Source: DASWJS01 sp036397035 (GTDB lineage Bacteria > Actinomycetota > AC-67). Taken from it: a DNA stretch of 64,000 nt. The notes under the pieces were generated by a model. It was not told where the DNA came from and searched no databases. It was given only the letters and a program-made list of their open reading frames with translations. Where the stretch lies: contig DASWJS010000007.1 in NCBI GenBank assembly GCA_036397035.1, forward strand, positions 1 through 64,000, read 5' to 3'. Position numbers and translations under genes: made by a program. Positions 42,495-51,043 of the stretch are shown here, one piece after another; the stretch's first letter is position 1, and every line of letters starts with the position of its first letter.

Positions 42495-43397
42495 TCAGCC
42501 CTTCTTCTCGCCCGGCTTGTTGAGCTTGATGTCCATCCCGGGCGCCGTCATGTGCTGGCCGAGCACCGCGTCGAAGTTCGCGGCGATCTGCTCGGCCGTC
42601 CAGCCGTCGGGCTGGAAGATGCCGGCCTTGATCCCGTACTGCTGGAAGATCGTGAACGTGTAGCCGCGCCGCCCGAGCACCTGCCCGTTGACGTGCGCGG
42701 CCTTCTCCGAGGCGAGGAAGGCGATCATCGGTCCGTTGTGCTTGGGGTCCATCTGCGGCGGGATCTTGTTCTCGGCGCCGGGCAGCAGGCCGGTCGTCAT
42801 GCGCGTGACGCCGCTCGGCGCGTAGGCGTTCACGGTGACTCCGTACTTCGCCAGCTCGATCGCCCAGGTGAGGGTCATGCCGGCGATCCCGGCTTTCGCG
42901 GCGCTGTAGTTGGTCTGGCCGAAGTTGCCGCGCAGGCCGGCCGAGGACGTGATGTTGACGATCCGCCCGTAGCCCTTCTCCTTCATGATCGGCGCCGCGT
43001 GCCGGGTGACGTTGAAGGTGCCCTTCAGGTGGACGGCGATCACCGCGTCGAACTCGGCTTCCTCCATCTTCACCAGCGACTTGTCGCGAAGGATGCCGGC
43101 GTTGTTGACGAGGATGTCGATGGTGCCGAAGGAATCGACCGCGGTGGTGACGATGCCCTCCGCTTCGGCCCACTTGGAAACGTCGCCGTAGTTGGGAACG
43201 GCGTCGCCGCCGAGCTGCTCGATCTCCTTGCACACCTGCGCCGCAGGGTCCTCCGAGCCGCCACGCCCGTCGACGTCCACGCCCGCGTCGTTGATGACGA
43301 GCTTCGCGCCCTGCCGGGCAAGCTCCAGCGCGATGTCCCGGCCGATTCCCCGGCCGGATCCGGTGACGACGGCGACGCGTCCATCGAGCAAGCCCAT
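42495..43397 (-). CDS. Short-chain dehydrogenase, multifunctional-enzyme (MFE-2/HSD17B4) like
   Basis: 300 residues. G-S-G-R-G-I-G-R cofactor loop, V-I-N-D-A-G-V-D-V-D-G after strand 2, N-N-A-G, I-T-S-S-A-G and Y-S-A-A-K. The long insertion after strand 2 (D-G-R-G-G-S-E-D-P-A) and the R-x-G-Y-T-F C-terminal part are as in hydroxyacyl-CoA dehydrogenase domains of MFE-2 proteins. ATG 43397 was chosen because GGGAGGT lies 6 nt upstream. First gene of a four- or five-gene minus-strand operon. Confidence 0.88.
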   Translation of the reverse strand: MGLLDGRVAVVTGSGRGIGRDIALELARQGAKLVINDAGVDVDGRGGSEDPAAQVCKEIEQLGGDAVPNYGDVSKWAEAEGIVTTAVDSFGTIDILVNNAGILRDKSLVKMEEAEFDAVIAVHLKGTFNVTRHAAPIMKEKGYGRIVNITSSAGLRGNFGQTNYSAAKAGIAGMTLTWAIELAKYGVTVNAYAPSGVTRMTTGLLPGAENKIPPQMDPKHNGPMIAFLASEKAAHVNGQVLGRRGYTFTIFQQYGIKAGIFQPDGWTAEQIAANFDAVLGQHMTAPGMDIKLNKPGEKKG

Positions 43398-43508
43398 GAA
43401 GTACCTCCCTGATCGAAGATCGCGACCCAAAGCGGCGCGAGCGGCCCGACGCTAGCAACGCGCGCGCCCGGCGTGCAATCATCGCCCGCATGGACCGGGA
43501 GGATCGAG

Positions 43509-44195
43509 ATGAACCTTGACCCCGACGAGGTCGTGAAGCGGCTCGAGGCCGTGATGAACTCCGAGTGGTTCGAAGAGCGCCCCTTCATGCGCACGTTCGC
43601 CGACGGGCGCGTGCCGCGGGAGAAGCTCGCGCGCTTCGGCGTCTCGTACTGCTACCAGGTGGACCAGTTCAAGCGCTGCGTCGCGGCCGTCTACGCCGCG
43701 GCCGAGCCGCGCGACGTGCGCGAGCTGATGCTGGAGAACCTGTTGGAAGAGCACGGCGAGGGGGACCCGGCTCGCGATCACGCACAACTCGTCGCGCGGT
43801 TCGGCCGCGCGCTCGGCGCCGAGATCCCGGACCCGTTCGATGTGGAACCCATGCCCGAGAGCAAGGAGTGGGTCGAGCGCATCCTTCGCATCTGCCGCGA
43901 CGAGCACTTCGTCGTCGGGCTGGCCGCTCTGTCCTACGGCATCGAGGCGCGCACCCGCACGATGGGGTTCCTCGGCTCGATCTACCGCGACCGCTACGGC
44001 GTCGCCGAGCAGGACCTGGAGTTCTTCTTCATGCACGTCGACACCGACGAGGAGCACGCGGCCCGCGCGATCGAGATGATCCGCAAGTACTGCGCGACCG
44101 AGGATCTTTTGGTGCGGTGCGAGTGGGCGGTGCGCGAGGTGCTCGTGGCCCACGGCGTCGCGGCCGCCGGCTTCGAGCGAGTCGTCTCGGCGTGA
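43509..44195 (+). CDS. Heme-oxygenase-like (TenA/PqqC-fold, diiron oxidase type) protein
   Basis: 228 residues, all helical. Contains E-E-H-G-E-G-D-P-A-R-D-H-A-Q and D-E-E-H-A-A-R-A, with several Glu/His pairs (E-x-x-x-H near 70-78 and 185-190) suitable for a diiron site, as in the iron-containing redox enzyme / HDO family. Also has Y-G-I-E-A-R-T near residue 140. Proteins of this fold oxidise small organic cofactors or metabolites. GGGAGGATCGAG precedes the ATG. It is coupled to a lipoate-ligase-like gene, an unusual pairing. Confidence 0.75.
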   Translation: MNLDPDEVVKRLEAVMNSEWFEERPFMRTFADGRVPREKLARFGVSYCYQVDQFKRCVAAVYAAAEPRDVRELMLENLLEEHGEGDPARDHAQLVARFGRALGAEIPDPFDVEPMPESKEWVERILRICRDEHFVVGLAALSYGIEARTRTMGFLGSIYRDRYGVAEQDLEFFFMHVDTDEEHAARAIEMIRKYCATEDLLVRCEWAVREVLVAHGVAAAGFERVVSA

Positions 44196-45283
44196 GCTGG
44201 TTCCACGTCGACGCGGGCGCGATGGACGCGCCGGTCGCCTTCGGCCGCATGCCGATGCTCGCCGCGGCCGTGGTGAGCGCGGGCACGCCGATGCTCATGA
44301 CGGGGATGTTCGGTCGCGGTCACTTTCAGATCGGCTGGTTCGAGGACGTCGACGCGGTGCTCGACCTGGAGGCCGCTCGCGAACGGGGCGTCGACGTCTT
44401 CCGCCGGCCGATCTGGGGCGGCGGGACCGCCTTCTACGACACCGATGCGGTGTCGTTGCTGTCCTTCTTCCTTCCCGACGACGCCTTCGCGACGCTGGAC
44501 GAGGCGCTCGACGCGCATCGGCCGGTCATGCGCGGCGCGCTCGACGCGGTCGGGCTGGGCGAGGCGGCGTTCGAGGGCTCCAGTGACATCCGCTGGCGGG
44601 GGCGCAAGCTCGGGACGCTCATCAGCCAGAGCGTGCTCGGCACGAAGGTCGTCGGCGGCTTCTTCAACTTGCGCCCGCCGGACCTTGCGACCTACGCGGC
44701 CGTCGCGCACCCGCCCGAGGAGAAGTTCGCCGACAAGGACGTGTCCGACCCGCTCGCGTACCTGTGCGCCCCGGCCGAGCTGCGCGGCTCGGACTTGCCC
44801 TACGAGGAGCTGCGTGACGCGATCGTTCGCGAGGCGAAGGCCGCGGGGATGGACCTCGTCGCGCGCGGCTTCACGCCGGAGGAGGAGGCCGGCGTCGAGG
44901 GCTTCGTCGCGACCGTGAGCGCGGACGACTGGGTTCGCCGCGTTTCGTCCGAGCGATTCCGCGGCGCCGCCCCGCCGGGGACGCGCGTCGGCTTCGCGAA
45001 CCACAAGGGCAAGAAGCTCGTGCGGGCGGGGGTGGCGGTCGATGCGGGCGGGACGATCGCGCGGGCGATGATGGCCGGCGACATGCACCTGTCGCCCCCG
45101 GACGTGATGGATCGCATGGCCGCCGCGTTGGAGGGCGGGCAGGCCGCGGACCGCGACGACGTGCGCGCTCGCGCGGCCGCCGTGCTCGGCGCCGGCGACG
45201 TGAGCCAGCCCGACGAGACCGCCGGCATCACCGCCGACGACTGCGCGATCGCCGTCGTGCGAGCCGCGGAGCGCGCCGCGTGA
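44192..45283 (+). CDS. Lipoate-protein ligase A-like protein
   Basis: 363 residues. The stretch F-R-R-P-I-W-G-G-G-T-A-F-Y-D corresponds to the R-R-x-x-G-G-G-A/T-V/A-x-H/Y-D motif of the BPL/LplA/LipB catalytic domain that binds the acyl-adenylate; a His usual before the Asp is Tyr here. A second domain of about 130 residues follows and ends in a D-D-C-A-I-A-V-V strand. Either a real lipoate/octanoate transferase or an aberrant relative. GTG start overlaps the previous stop; no lipoate-dependent enzyme is nearby. Confidence 0.7.
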   Translation: MSWFHVDAGAMDAPVAFGRMPMLAAAVVSAGTPMLMTGMFGRGHFQIGWFEDVDAVLDLEAARERGVDVFRRPIWGGGTAFYDTDAVSLLSFFLPDDAFATLDEALDAHRPVMRGALDAVGLGEAAFEGSSDIRWRGRKLGTLISQSVLGTKVVGGFFNLRPPDLATYAAVAHPPEEKFADKDVSDPLAYLCAPAELRGSDLPYEELRDAIVREAKAAGMDLVARGFTPEEEAGVEGFVATVSADDWVRRVSSERFRGAAPPGTRVGFANHKGKKLVRAGVAVDAGGTIARAMMAGDMHLSPPDVMDRMAAALEGGQAADRDDVRARAAAVLGAGDVSQPDETAGITADDCAIAVVRAAERAA

Positions 45284-46176
45284 AGTTCGGCGTCCTCGTC
45301 CCGCAGGAGGGAGCGCGCTTCGACGACGTGCTCGCGCACGCGCTCCTGGCCGAGTCGCTCGGCTTCGACTCTGTCTGGGTCGAGGACCACCTGCGCGTGA
45401 TCGCGGTCCCCCCGGGCGAGCCCGCATACGAGGGCTGGACGACGTTGACGGCGATCGCGGCGCGGACCGAGCGGATCAGCGTCGGGCCGCTCGTCCTGGC
45501 GGAGGGTTTTCGGAACCCGGCCTGGCTCGCCAACGCCGCGGCGACGCTCGATCACCTCTGCGGCGGGCGGCTGATCCTCGGGATCGGCGCGGGCGGCTAC
45601 GCGGCCGAATTCCGTTCCTACGGCTACCCGTGGCTGGAGTCGGCCGAGCGCGCCGCGCGGCTCGGCGAGGCCCTGTCGGTGATCGAGGCGATGTGGGCGG
45701 GGCGGCCGTTCGGGGGTCGCTTCTACTCGTGCGACGGTACGGCCGACTGCCCGAAGCCGGTGCGCGGGCGCATGCCGGTCTGGGTGGGCGGAAAGGGCCG
45801 GTCTCTCCTGGCCGTCGCGGCCGAGCACGCCGACGTGTGGAACGCGCCGCTGCTGACGCCGGAGGACGTCGCCGCGCGCGCGCGGACGGTGCGCGAGCTG
45901 GGCGGCGACGCGCGCACCTCGATCTACGTGCCGGTCTGGATCGACGCCGACGCCGAGCGGGCGCGCGCGCGGGTCGAGCGAGCGCGCGCCTCAGCGCTGC
46001 GCAACGTGCGGCTCTACGGCGAGGTGGCGATCGCGGGCGAGCCCGAGCAGGTGATCGGGCGCCTGAAGGAATACGAGGCGGTCGGGGTGGATCACGTCGT
46101 GTGCCACTTCGGGCGCGCCGACGTCACGGCCGGCACCGAGCTGTTCGCGCGCGAGGTCCTGCCCGCGTTCCGATGA
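45280..46176 (+). CDS. Luciferase-like (LLM) oxidoreductase, probably F420- or FMN-dependent
   Basis: 298 residues. M-K-F-G-V-L-V-P-Q-E-G at the N-terminus, A-E-S-L-G-F-D-S-V-W-V-E-D-H, D-H-L-C-G-G-R-L-I-L-G-I-G-A-G and K-P-V-R-G-R-M-P-V-W-V-G-G-K are TIM-barrel LLM motifs. F420 use is likely in an actinobacterium but not proven by sequence. Substrate unknown. GTG start overlaps the preceding stop (GTGA), making a three-gene coupled unit with the heme-oxygenase-like and lipoate-ligase-like genes. Confidence 0.88.
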   Translation: MKFGVLVPQEGARFDDVLAHALLAESLGFDSVWVEDHLRVIAVPPGEPAYEGWTTLTAIAARTERISVGPLVLAEGFRNPAWLANAAATLDHLCGGRLILGIGAGGYAAEFRSYGYPWLESAERAARLGEALSVIEAMWAGRPFGGRFYSCDGTADCPKPVRGRMPVWVGGKGRSLLAVAAEHADVWNAPLLTPEDVAARARTVRELGGDARTSIYVPVWIDADAERARARVERARASALRNVRLYGEVAIAGEPEQVIGRLKEYEAVGVDHVVCHFGRADVTAGTELFAREVLPAFR

Positions 46177-47000
46177 TCACCTCGCCGACCAACGAGCGCG
46201 TCAAGGCCGCGGCGAAGCTTGTCCACGACCGGCGGGCGCGCGCGGCCGCCGGTCGGTTCGCGGTCGAGGGCTACCGCGAGCTGAGGCGCGCGCTCGACGC
46301 CGGCGTCGCGATCGAAACCATCTTCTTCTGTCCCGACCTCTACCTAAAGGGCAACGAGCCCGCGCTGGTGGAGCGCGCGGTCGCGCGGGGCGCCGCCGCG
46401 ACCGAGGTGACCCGGCGCGTGTTCGGCAAGCTCTCCTACCGCGACCGGCCCGAGGGGCTGTTCGCGGTCGCGGCGACCTTCGACGTGTCGCTCGGCCGCC
46501 TGCCGGCCGCGCCGACGCTCGTGCTCGTCCTGGAGGGGATCGAGAAGCCGGGCAACCTCGGCGCGATGCTCCGCACGGCCTGCGCGGCGGGCGCCGGTGC
46601 GGTCGTCGTGGCGGACCCGGTGACCGACGTGTTCAACCCCAACGTCGTGCGCTCCTCGGTGGGGATGGTGTTCTCGATCCCGATCGGCGTGGGAAGCGTC
46701 GAGGAGTGCGCCGCGTGGCTTCGGGCGGCGGGCCTGCGGCTCGTGGCCTCGACGCCCGGCGCGGACCGGCCCTTGTGGGAGGTCGACCTCCGGCCGCCGG
46801 TCGCGATCGCGGTCGGAAGCGAGCAGTACGGGTTGGGCGAGGCGCTGCTCGCCGCTTCCGACGAGCGCGCGGTCATCCCGATGCCGGGCGACGCCGACAG
46901 CCTGAACGCGGCCGCCTCCACCGCCATCGCGCTGTTCGAAGCGGTTCGCCAGCGCGCGGCCGGCGCCGGGTCGCTGGACGCGCCGAATCCGCTCCCGTAG
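46173..47000 (+). CDS. TrmH/SpoU-family RNA 2'-O-methyltransferase
   Basis: 275 residues. N-terminal L30e-like domain (I-T-S-P-T-N-E-R-V-K, F-A-V-E-G-Y-R-E-L), then the knotted SPOUT domain with E-K-P-G-N-L-G-A-M-L-R-T (motif 1), V-G-S-E-x-Y-G-L (motif 2) and I-P-M-P-G-D-A-D-S-L-N-A-A (motif 3, which binds SAM through the knot). Probably methylates 23S rRNA or tRNA ribose. ATG overlaps the stop of the LLM gene. Confidence 0.92.
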   Translation: MITSPTNERVKAAAKLVHDRRARAAAGRFAVEGYRELRRALDAGVAIETIFFCPDLYLKGNEPALVERAVARGAAATEVTRRVFGKLSYRDRPEGLFAVAATFDVSLGRLPAAPTLVLVLEGIEKPGNLGAMLRTACAAGAGAVVVADPVTDVFNPNVVRSSVGMVFSIPIGVGSVEECAAWLRAAGLRLVASTPGADRPLWEVDLRPPVAIAVGSEQYGLGEALLAASDERAVIPMPGDADSLNAAASTAIALFEAVRQRAAGAGSLDAPNPLP

Positions 47001-47012
47001 CGTCGGGAGCCC

Positions 47013-48269
47013 ATGGCCTGGGACTTCGCCGGCGACGAGGACTTCGAGCCGCAACTCGAATGGATGCGGACGTTCGTCCGCGAGGAAGTCGAGCCGCTGG
47101 AAACGCTCGATCTGGAACCCGATCAGCTCCGGCGTCTCACCGAGCCGATGAAGGCGGCGGTGAAGGAGCGCGGGCTGTGGGCGTGCCACCTCGGGCCGGA
47201 GCTGGGAGGCCGGGGCTTCGGGCAGGTGCGGCTCGCGCAGATGAACGAGATCATCGGGCGGACGCGGCACGCGCCCGAGGTCTTCGGCTGCCAGGCTCCC
47301 GACACCGGCAACGCCGAGATCATCGCGATGTACGGCACCGCCGAGCAGAAGGCGCGCTACCTGCAGCCGCTGCTGGACGGCGAGATCCGAAGCGCCTTCT
47401 CGATGACCGAGCCCGGCGCGGGGAGCGACCCGACGCTGCTCGCGACGCGCGCCGTGCGCGACGGCGACGGCTGGAGGATCGACGGCCACAAGTGGTTCAC
47501 CTCCAACGCGTCGATCGCCGCCTTTCTGATCGTGATGGCCGTCACCGATCCCGATGCCGAGCCGCACCGCCGCGCGTCGATGTTCCTCGTCCCGGAGGGC
47601 ACGCCGGGTGTGCGGATCGTGCGCGAAGTGGCCGGGATGTTCGGCGACGCGCGGCACGCGGAGATCCTCTATGAGGCGTGCCGGGTCGCGGGCGACGCGC
47701 TGCTCGGCGGGGAGGGCGAGGGGTTCGTGATCGCGCAGAAGCGGCTCGGCCCGGGACGGCTGCACCACTGCATGCGCTACCTGGGGCAGATGCGGCGCGC
47801 GTTCGACATGCTCTGCGAGCGAGCCGTGTCACGGTTCGCGCACGGCTCGGTCCTGGCCGAGAAGCAGACGGTGCAGAACTGGATCGCCGACTCGGTGATC
47901 CAGATGGAGGCCGCGCGCCTGCTCGTGATGAAGGCCGCATGGGCGACCGACCGCCAGGGGTCCGCCGGCGCGCGCGCCGAGATCGCGGCGGCGAAGGTCT
48001 TCGTCTCGCGGGCGCTCCACGACGTCGTCGATCGCGCCCTGCAGATCCACGGCGCGCTCGGCTACTCGACCGACATGCCGCTGGAGGGGATGTACCGGCT
48101 CGCGCGCGCCCTGCCGATCATGGACGGGCCCGACGAGGTGCACCGCGTCACGATCGCCAAGCAGGCGCTGCGCGGCTACGAACCCCACGAGGGCGACTGG
48201 CCGCGCGAGCACGTCCCGACGCGTCGCGCGGCGGCGATCGAGCGATTCGGCGCGCTGCTCGAGCTGTGA
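47013..48269 (+). CDS. Acyl-CoA dehydrogenase family protein
   Basis: 418 residues. F-S-M-T-E-P-G-A-G-S-D-P and K-W-F-T-S-N-A are FAD-binding segments, R-x-H-H-C-M-R-Y-L-G and I-H-G-A-L-G-Y-S-T-D are C-terminal motifs; catalytic Glu/Asp likely in M-D-G-P-D-E-V-H. Similar to the FadE/ACAD10-11 group. TAGCGT at 46998-47003 lies 9 nt before the ATG and overlaps the preceding stop codon, suggesting a leaderless promoter. It is coupled to a phosphotransferase-fold gene, the pairing that in ACAD10/11 is a fusion. Confidence 0.93.
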   Translation: MAWDFAGDEDFEPQLEWMRTFVREEVEPLETLDLEPDQLRRLTEPMKAAVKERGLWACHLGPELGGRGFGQVRLAQMNEIIGRTRHAPEVFGCQAPDTGNAEIIAMYGTAEQKARYLQPLLDGEIRSAFSMTEPGAGSDPTLLATRAVRDGDGWRIDGHKWFTSNASIAAFLIVMAVTDPDAEPHRRASMFLVPEGTPGVRIVREVAGMFGDARHAEILYEACRVAGDALLGGEGEGFVIAQKRLGPGRLHHCMRYLGQMRRAFDMLCERAVSRFAHGSVLAEKQTVQNWIADSVIQMEAARLLVMKAAWATDRQGSAGARAEIAAAKVFVSRALHDVVDRALQIHGALGYSTDMPLEGMYRLARALPIMDGPDEVHRVTIAKQALRGYEPHEGDWPREHVPTRRAAAIERFGALLEL

Positions 48270-49279
48270 TGGAGTCGCCGGAACAGGCGGCCGGGGAGGC
48301 GCTGGCGCGGTTCGTCGGGGACGCATTGCCGGGGGAGGGGCCGTTCCGGCTCGAACGCCTGACGACCGGCGCGTCGAACTGGATGTACCTGATGCGGCGC
48401 GACGGCGGCGCGTGGGTCCTGCGGCGCCCGCCCGATCGCCGGACCGACCGCCGCTACATCGCGCGCGAATTCCGCATGTTGCGGGCGCTGGCGGCCACGG
48501 AGGTCCCCGTCCCGACGCCGCTGCTGCTGTGCGAGGACCCGGATGTGATCGGCGCGCCCTTCCACGTGATGGAGCACGTCAAAGGCTTCACGCCGATGGA
48601 CCCGCTTCCCGCCGGCGTGGACCGCGCGACGCTCGCCCGATCGCTGGTCGACGGACTCGCCGCGATCGCGCGCGTGGACTGGCGCGCGGCCGGGCTGGAG
48701 GGGTTCGGCAAGCCGGACGGCTTCCTGGAACGGCAGGTCGGGCGTTGGCTGGGCCAGCTCGAGACCTATCGCGCGCGCGAGATACCCGGCATCGACGAGC
48801 TGGCACGCCGGCTGGACGCGAGCGTCCCGCCCGCTGCGGAACCAGGCATCCTGCACGGCGACTACCAGTTCATCAACGTCCTCGCCCGGGCCGACGGGAC
48901 GCTCGCGGCGGTCCTGGACTGGGAGCAGTCCACGATCGGCGATCCGCTGCTCGACCTTGGATGGCTGCTGGCGGGATGGTCCGAGCCGGGCGAAGAACCG
49001 CTTCGCTTCGGGAGCCGCTACCTCAAGGACCGCACCGGTTTCCCGTCGCGTGCGGATCTTGCCGAACGGTACGCGACCGCGACCGGCCGGTCGCTGGAGC
49101 GCCTCGCGTTCTACGAAGCGCTCGCGTTGTTCAAGCTCGCGTGCGTGCTCGAGGGTTCGTACGCGGCCTTCGTATCCGGCGCGAGCACGAACCCGATGCA
49201 CGAGAAGATGGGCGCGCTCGTTGTCGAAGCGGTAGCGCAAGCGCATCAGGTCATCGCCGGTAGTCATTCCGAGGGGTAG
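48269..49279 (+). CDS. Aminoglycoside-phosphotransferase-fold kinase, ACAD10/11 kinase-domain type
   Basis: 336 residues. N-lobe with G-A-S-N-W-M-Y-L, R-R-P-P (beta-3 region) and E-F-R-M-L-R; catalytic loop H-G-D-Y-Q-F-I-N-V and metal-binding D-W-E-Q-S-T-I-G-D-P-L-L-D-L-G. Partners with the acyl-CoA dehydrogenase before it (one-base overlap): in eukaryotic ACAD10/11 the same two domains are fused and metabolise 4-hydroxy acids through a phosphorylated intermediate (literature knowledge). That makes 4-hydroxyacyl-CoA catabolism the best guess here. Confidence 0.88.
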   Translation: MESPEQAAGEALARFVGDALPGEGPFRLERLTTGASNWMYLMRRDGGAWVLRRPPDRRTDRRYIAREFRMLRALAATEVPVPTPLLLCEDPDVIGAPFHVMEHVKGFTPMDPLPAGVDRATLARSLVDGLAAIARVDWRAAGLEGFGKPDGFLERQVGRWLGQLETYRAREIPGIDELARRLDASVPPAAEPGILHGDYQFINVLARADGTLAAVLDWEQSTIGDPLLDLGWLLAGWSEPGEEPLRFGSRYLKDRTGFPSRADLAERYATATGRSLERLAFYEALALFKLACVLEGSYAAFVSGASTNPMHEKMGALVVEAVAQAHQVIAGSHSEG

Positions 49280-49354
49280 GCCGCGCGCGAGCGGTGCGCT
49301 ACCGTTCGCACAGGGGACGGGCCTTCCGGCGGCGATCGATGGGAGGCGATTGGG

Positions 49355-49804
49355 ATGGGCAAGACGGTCACCGATTACCTGAAGGCGCATCGCATCTCGT
49401 TCCGGCCGCTCCCGCACGAACGCGCGGTCACCGCGATGGAGGAAGCTCGCGTCTTGGACGTGAACGCGGAAGACGTGGCCAAGACGGTCGTGCTCGACAC
49501 GCCCGACGGCCACATCATCGCCGTCGTCCCGGCGACGCGGCACGTCGACACCGACAAGGTCGGACGGATCGTCGGCGGCCCGGTCGAACTCACCAGCGAG
49601 TACGGCATCGCGCGCGACTTTCCCTTCTTCGACCTCGGAGGGATCCCGCCGATCGGGGATCTGCTCGACTTGCCGATCCTGCTGGACGCCGATCTCGCCA
49701 AGCACGAGCGGGTCGTGTTCGCCGCGGCCCAGGACCTCTCGGTGGAGATGAAGGTCGCCGACCTGATTGAGGACGGACACGTCATCATCGCGCCGATCGT
49801 CTGA
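49355..49804 (+). CDS. YbaK/ProX-type aminoacyl-tRNA deacylase
   Basis: 149 residues. Y-L-K-A-H-R-I-S-F at the N-terminus, D-V-A-K-T-V-V-L-D with the conserved Lys, V-V-P-A-T-R-H-V-D, and S-E-Y-G-I-A-R-D ... G-G-I-P-P-I-G-D near the middle. Members hydrolyse mischarged tRNA such as Cys- or Ala-tRNA-Pro. The start is placed at the ATG in GGGAGGCGATTGGG context. Stand-alone; the 75 nt before it hold nothing else. Confidence 0.88.
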   Translation: MGKTVTDYLKAHRISFRPLPHERAVTAMEEARVLDVNAEDVAKTVVLDTPDGHIIAVVPATRHVDTDKVGRIVGGPVELTSEYGIARDFPFFDLGGIPPIGDLLDLPILLDADLAKHERVVFAAAQDLSVEMKVADLIEDGHVIIAPIV

Positions 49805-49862
49805 GGTCCGGCCGGCCGGCTTCTGGCGCGTGCGGGCGCGCGCCCGCTAGCGTTCGGGTTCC

Positions 49863-51035
49863 ATGCCTGACGACGCCGTCATCATCTCCGCGGTGCGCAC
49901 GCCGATCGGGCGAGCCGGGGGCGCGCTCGCCTCCGTCTCCGCGTGGGATCTCGCGACGATCGTGGCGAAGGAAGCGGTCGCCCGCGCGCGCACGGACCCG
50001 GCCGGCTTCGACGACGTGATCTTCGGCGAGACGGTCGGCGGCGGCGGCGGCGTCGGTCGCTACGTCGGGCTGGCCGCCGGCGTGCCGGTGGAGGTCCCGG
50101 GTCTGAGCGTGATCCGCGCGTGCGCGACGGGGCTCGAAGCCGTGACGCAGGCCGCGCTGCACGTTCGCGCCGGCCAGGGCGAGGCCTACCTGACCGGCGG
50201 CGTCGAGTCGATGTCGAACCAACCGTGGCTGATGAGCAAGCCCGACCGCGCCTTCCCCCGCAAGCCGCCGCCGGTCGTCGTCGCGCCGCCCTCGCACCCG
50301 CCGGACATGGCGCCGCTCAGCGTCGGGATCAACACCGGCGAGAACGTCGCCGACAAGTACGGCGTCACGCGCGAGGACCAGGACCGCTGGGCGCTGCGAA
50401 GTCACCAGCGCGCGGTGCTCGCGATGGACGAAGGCCGCTTCGACCGCGAGATCGTCCCGGTGGACGTGGCGGGCCGCGGCGGACCGGCGACCGTCGCCGC
50501 CGACGAGCACCCGCGCCGCGACACGACCCTGGAGGCGCTCGCGAAGCTGCCGCCGGTTTACAAGGAGGGCGGAACGGTCACGGCAGGCAACGCGAGCGGC
50601 ATCAACGACGCCGCCGCTTCGATCGTCGTGACGAGCGCGGCCCGCGCGGCGCAGCTCGGCCTCGCGCCGCGCGCGCGCATCCGCGCGTGGGCGAGCGCCG
50701 GCGTGGACCCGAACGTGACCGGCATCGCCCCGGTCTTCGCCGTGCCCAAGGCGCTCGCGCGCGCGGGCCTGACGCTCGGCGACGTCGATCTGATCGAACT
50801 GAACGAAGCCTTCGCGGCGATGACGGTCGCCTGCGTGCGCGAGCTGGGCCTCGACGAGGAGAAGGTCAACGTGAACGGGGGAGCGATCGCGCTCGGGCAC
50901 CCGGTCGGCGCGACGGGCGCGCGCCTGCTCGTCACCCTGCTGCACGAGCTGGAACGCTGCGACGCGACGATCGGGGTCGCGACGATGTGCGCCGGGGGCG
51001 GCATGGGGTCCGCCGCGGTGATCGAACGCGTCTAG
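49863..51035 (+). CDS. Acetyl-CoA acyltransferase (thiolase)
   Basis: 390 residues. Catalytic Cys in R-A-C-A-T-G near residue 88, G-G-V-E-S-M-S, N-E-A-F-A-A, N-G-G-A-I-A-L-G-H-P (His) and C-A-G-G-G-M-G (second Cys). Degrades or forms acetoacetyl-CoA-type thioesters. TAGCGT at 49848-49853 is 9 nt before the ATG (leaderless type). Followed after 8 nt by HyuA and HyuB, which suggests that its beta-ketoacyl-CoA substrate comes from that enzyme's product. Confidence 0.94.
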   Translation: MPDDAVIISAVRTPIGRAGGALASVSAWDLATIVAKEAVARARTDPAGFDDVIFGETVGGGGGVGRYVGLAAGVPVEVPGLSVIRACATGLEAVTQAALHVRAGQGEAYLTGGVESMSNQPWLMSKPDRAFPRKPPPVVVAPPSHPPDMAPLSVGINTGENVADKYGVTREDQDRWALRSHQRAVLAMDEGRFDREIVPVDVAGRGGPATVAADEHPRRDTTLEALAKLPPVYKEGGTVTAGNASGINDAAASIVVTSAARAAQLGLAPRARIRAWASAGVDPNVTGIAPVFAVPKALARAGLTLGDVDLIELNEAFAAMTVACVRELGLDEEKVNVNGGAIALGHPVGATGARLLVTLLHELERCDATIGVATMCAGGGMGSAAVIERV

Positions 51036-51043
51036 GAGGATCG

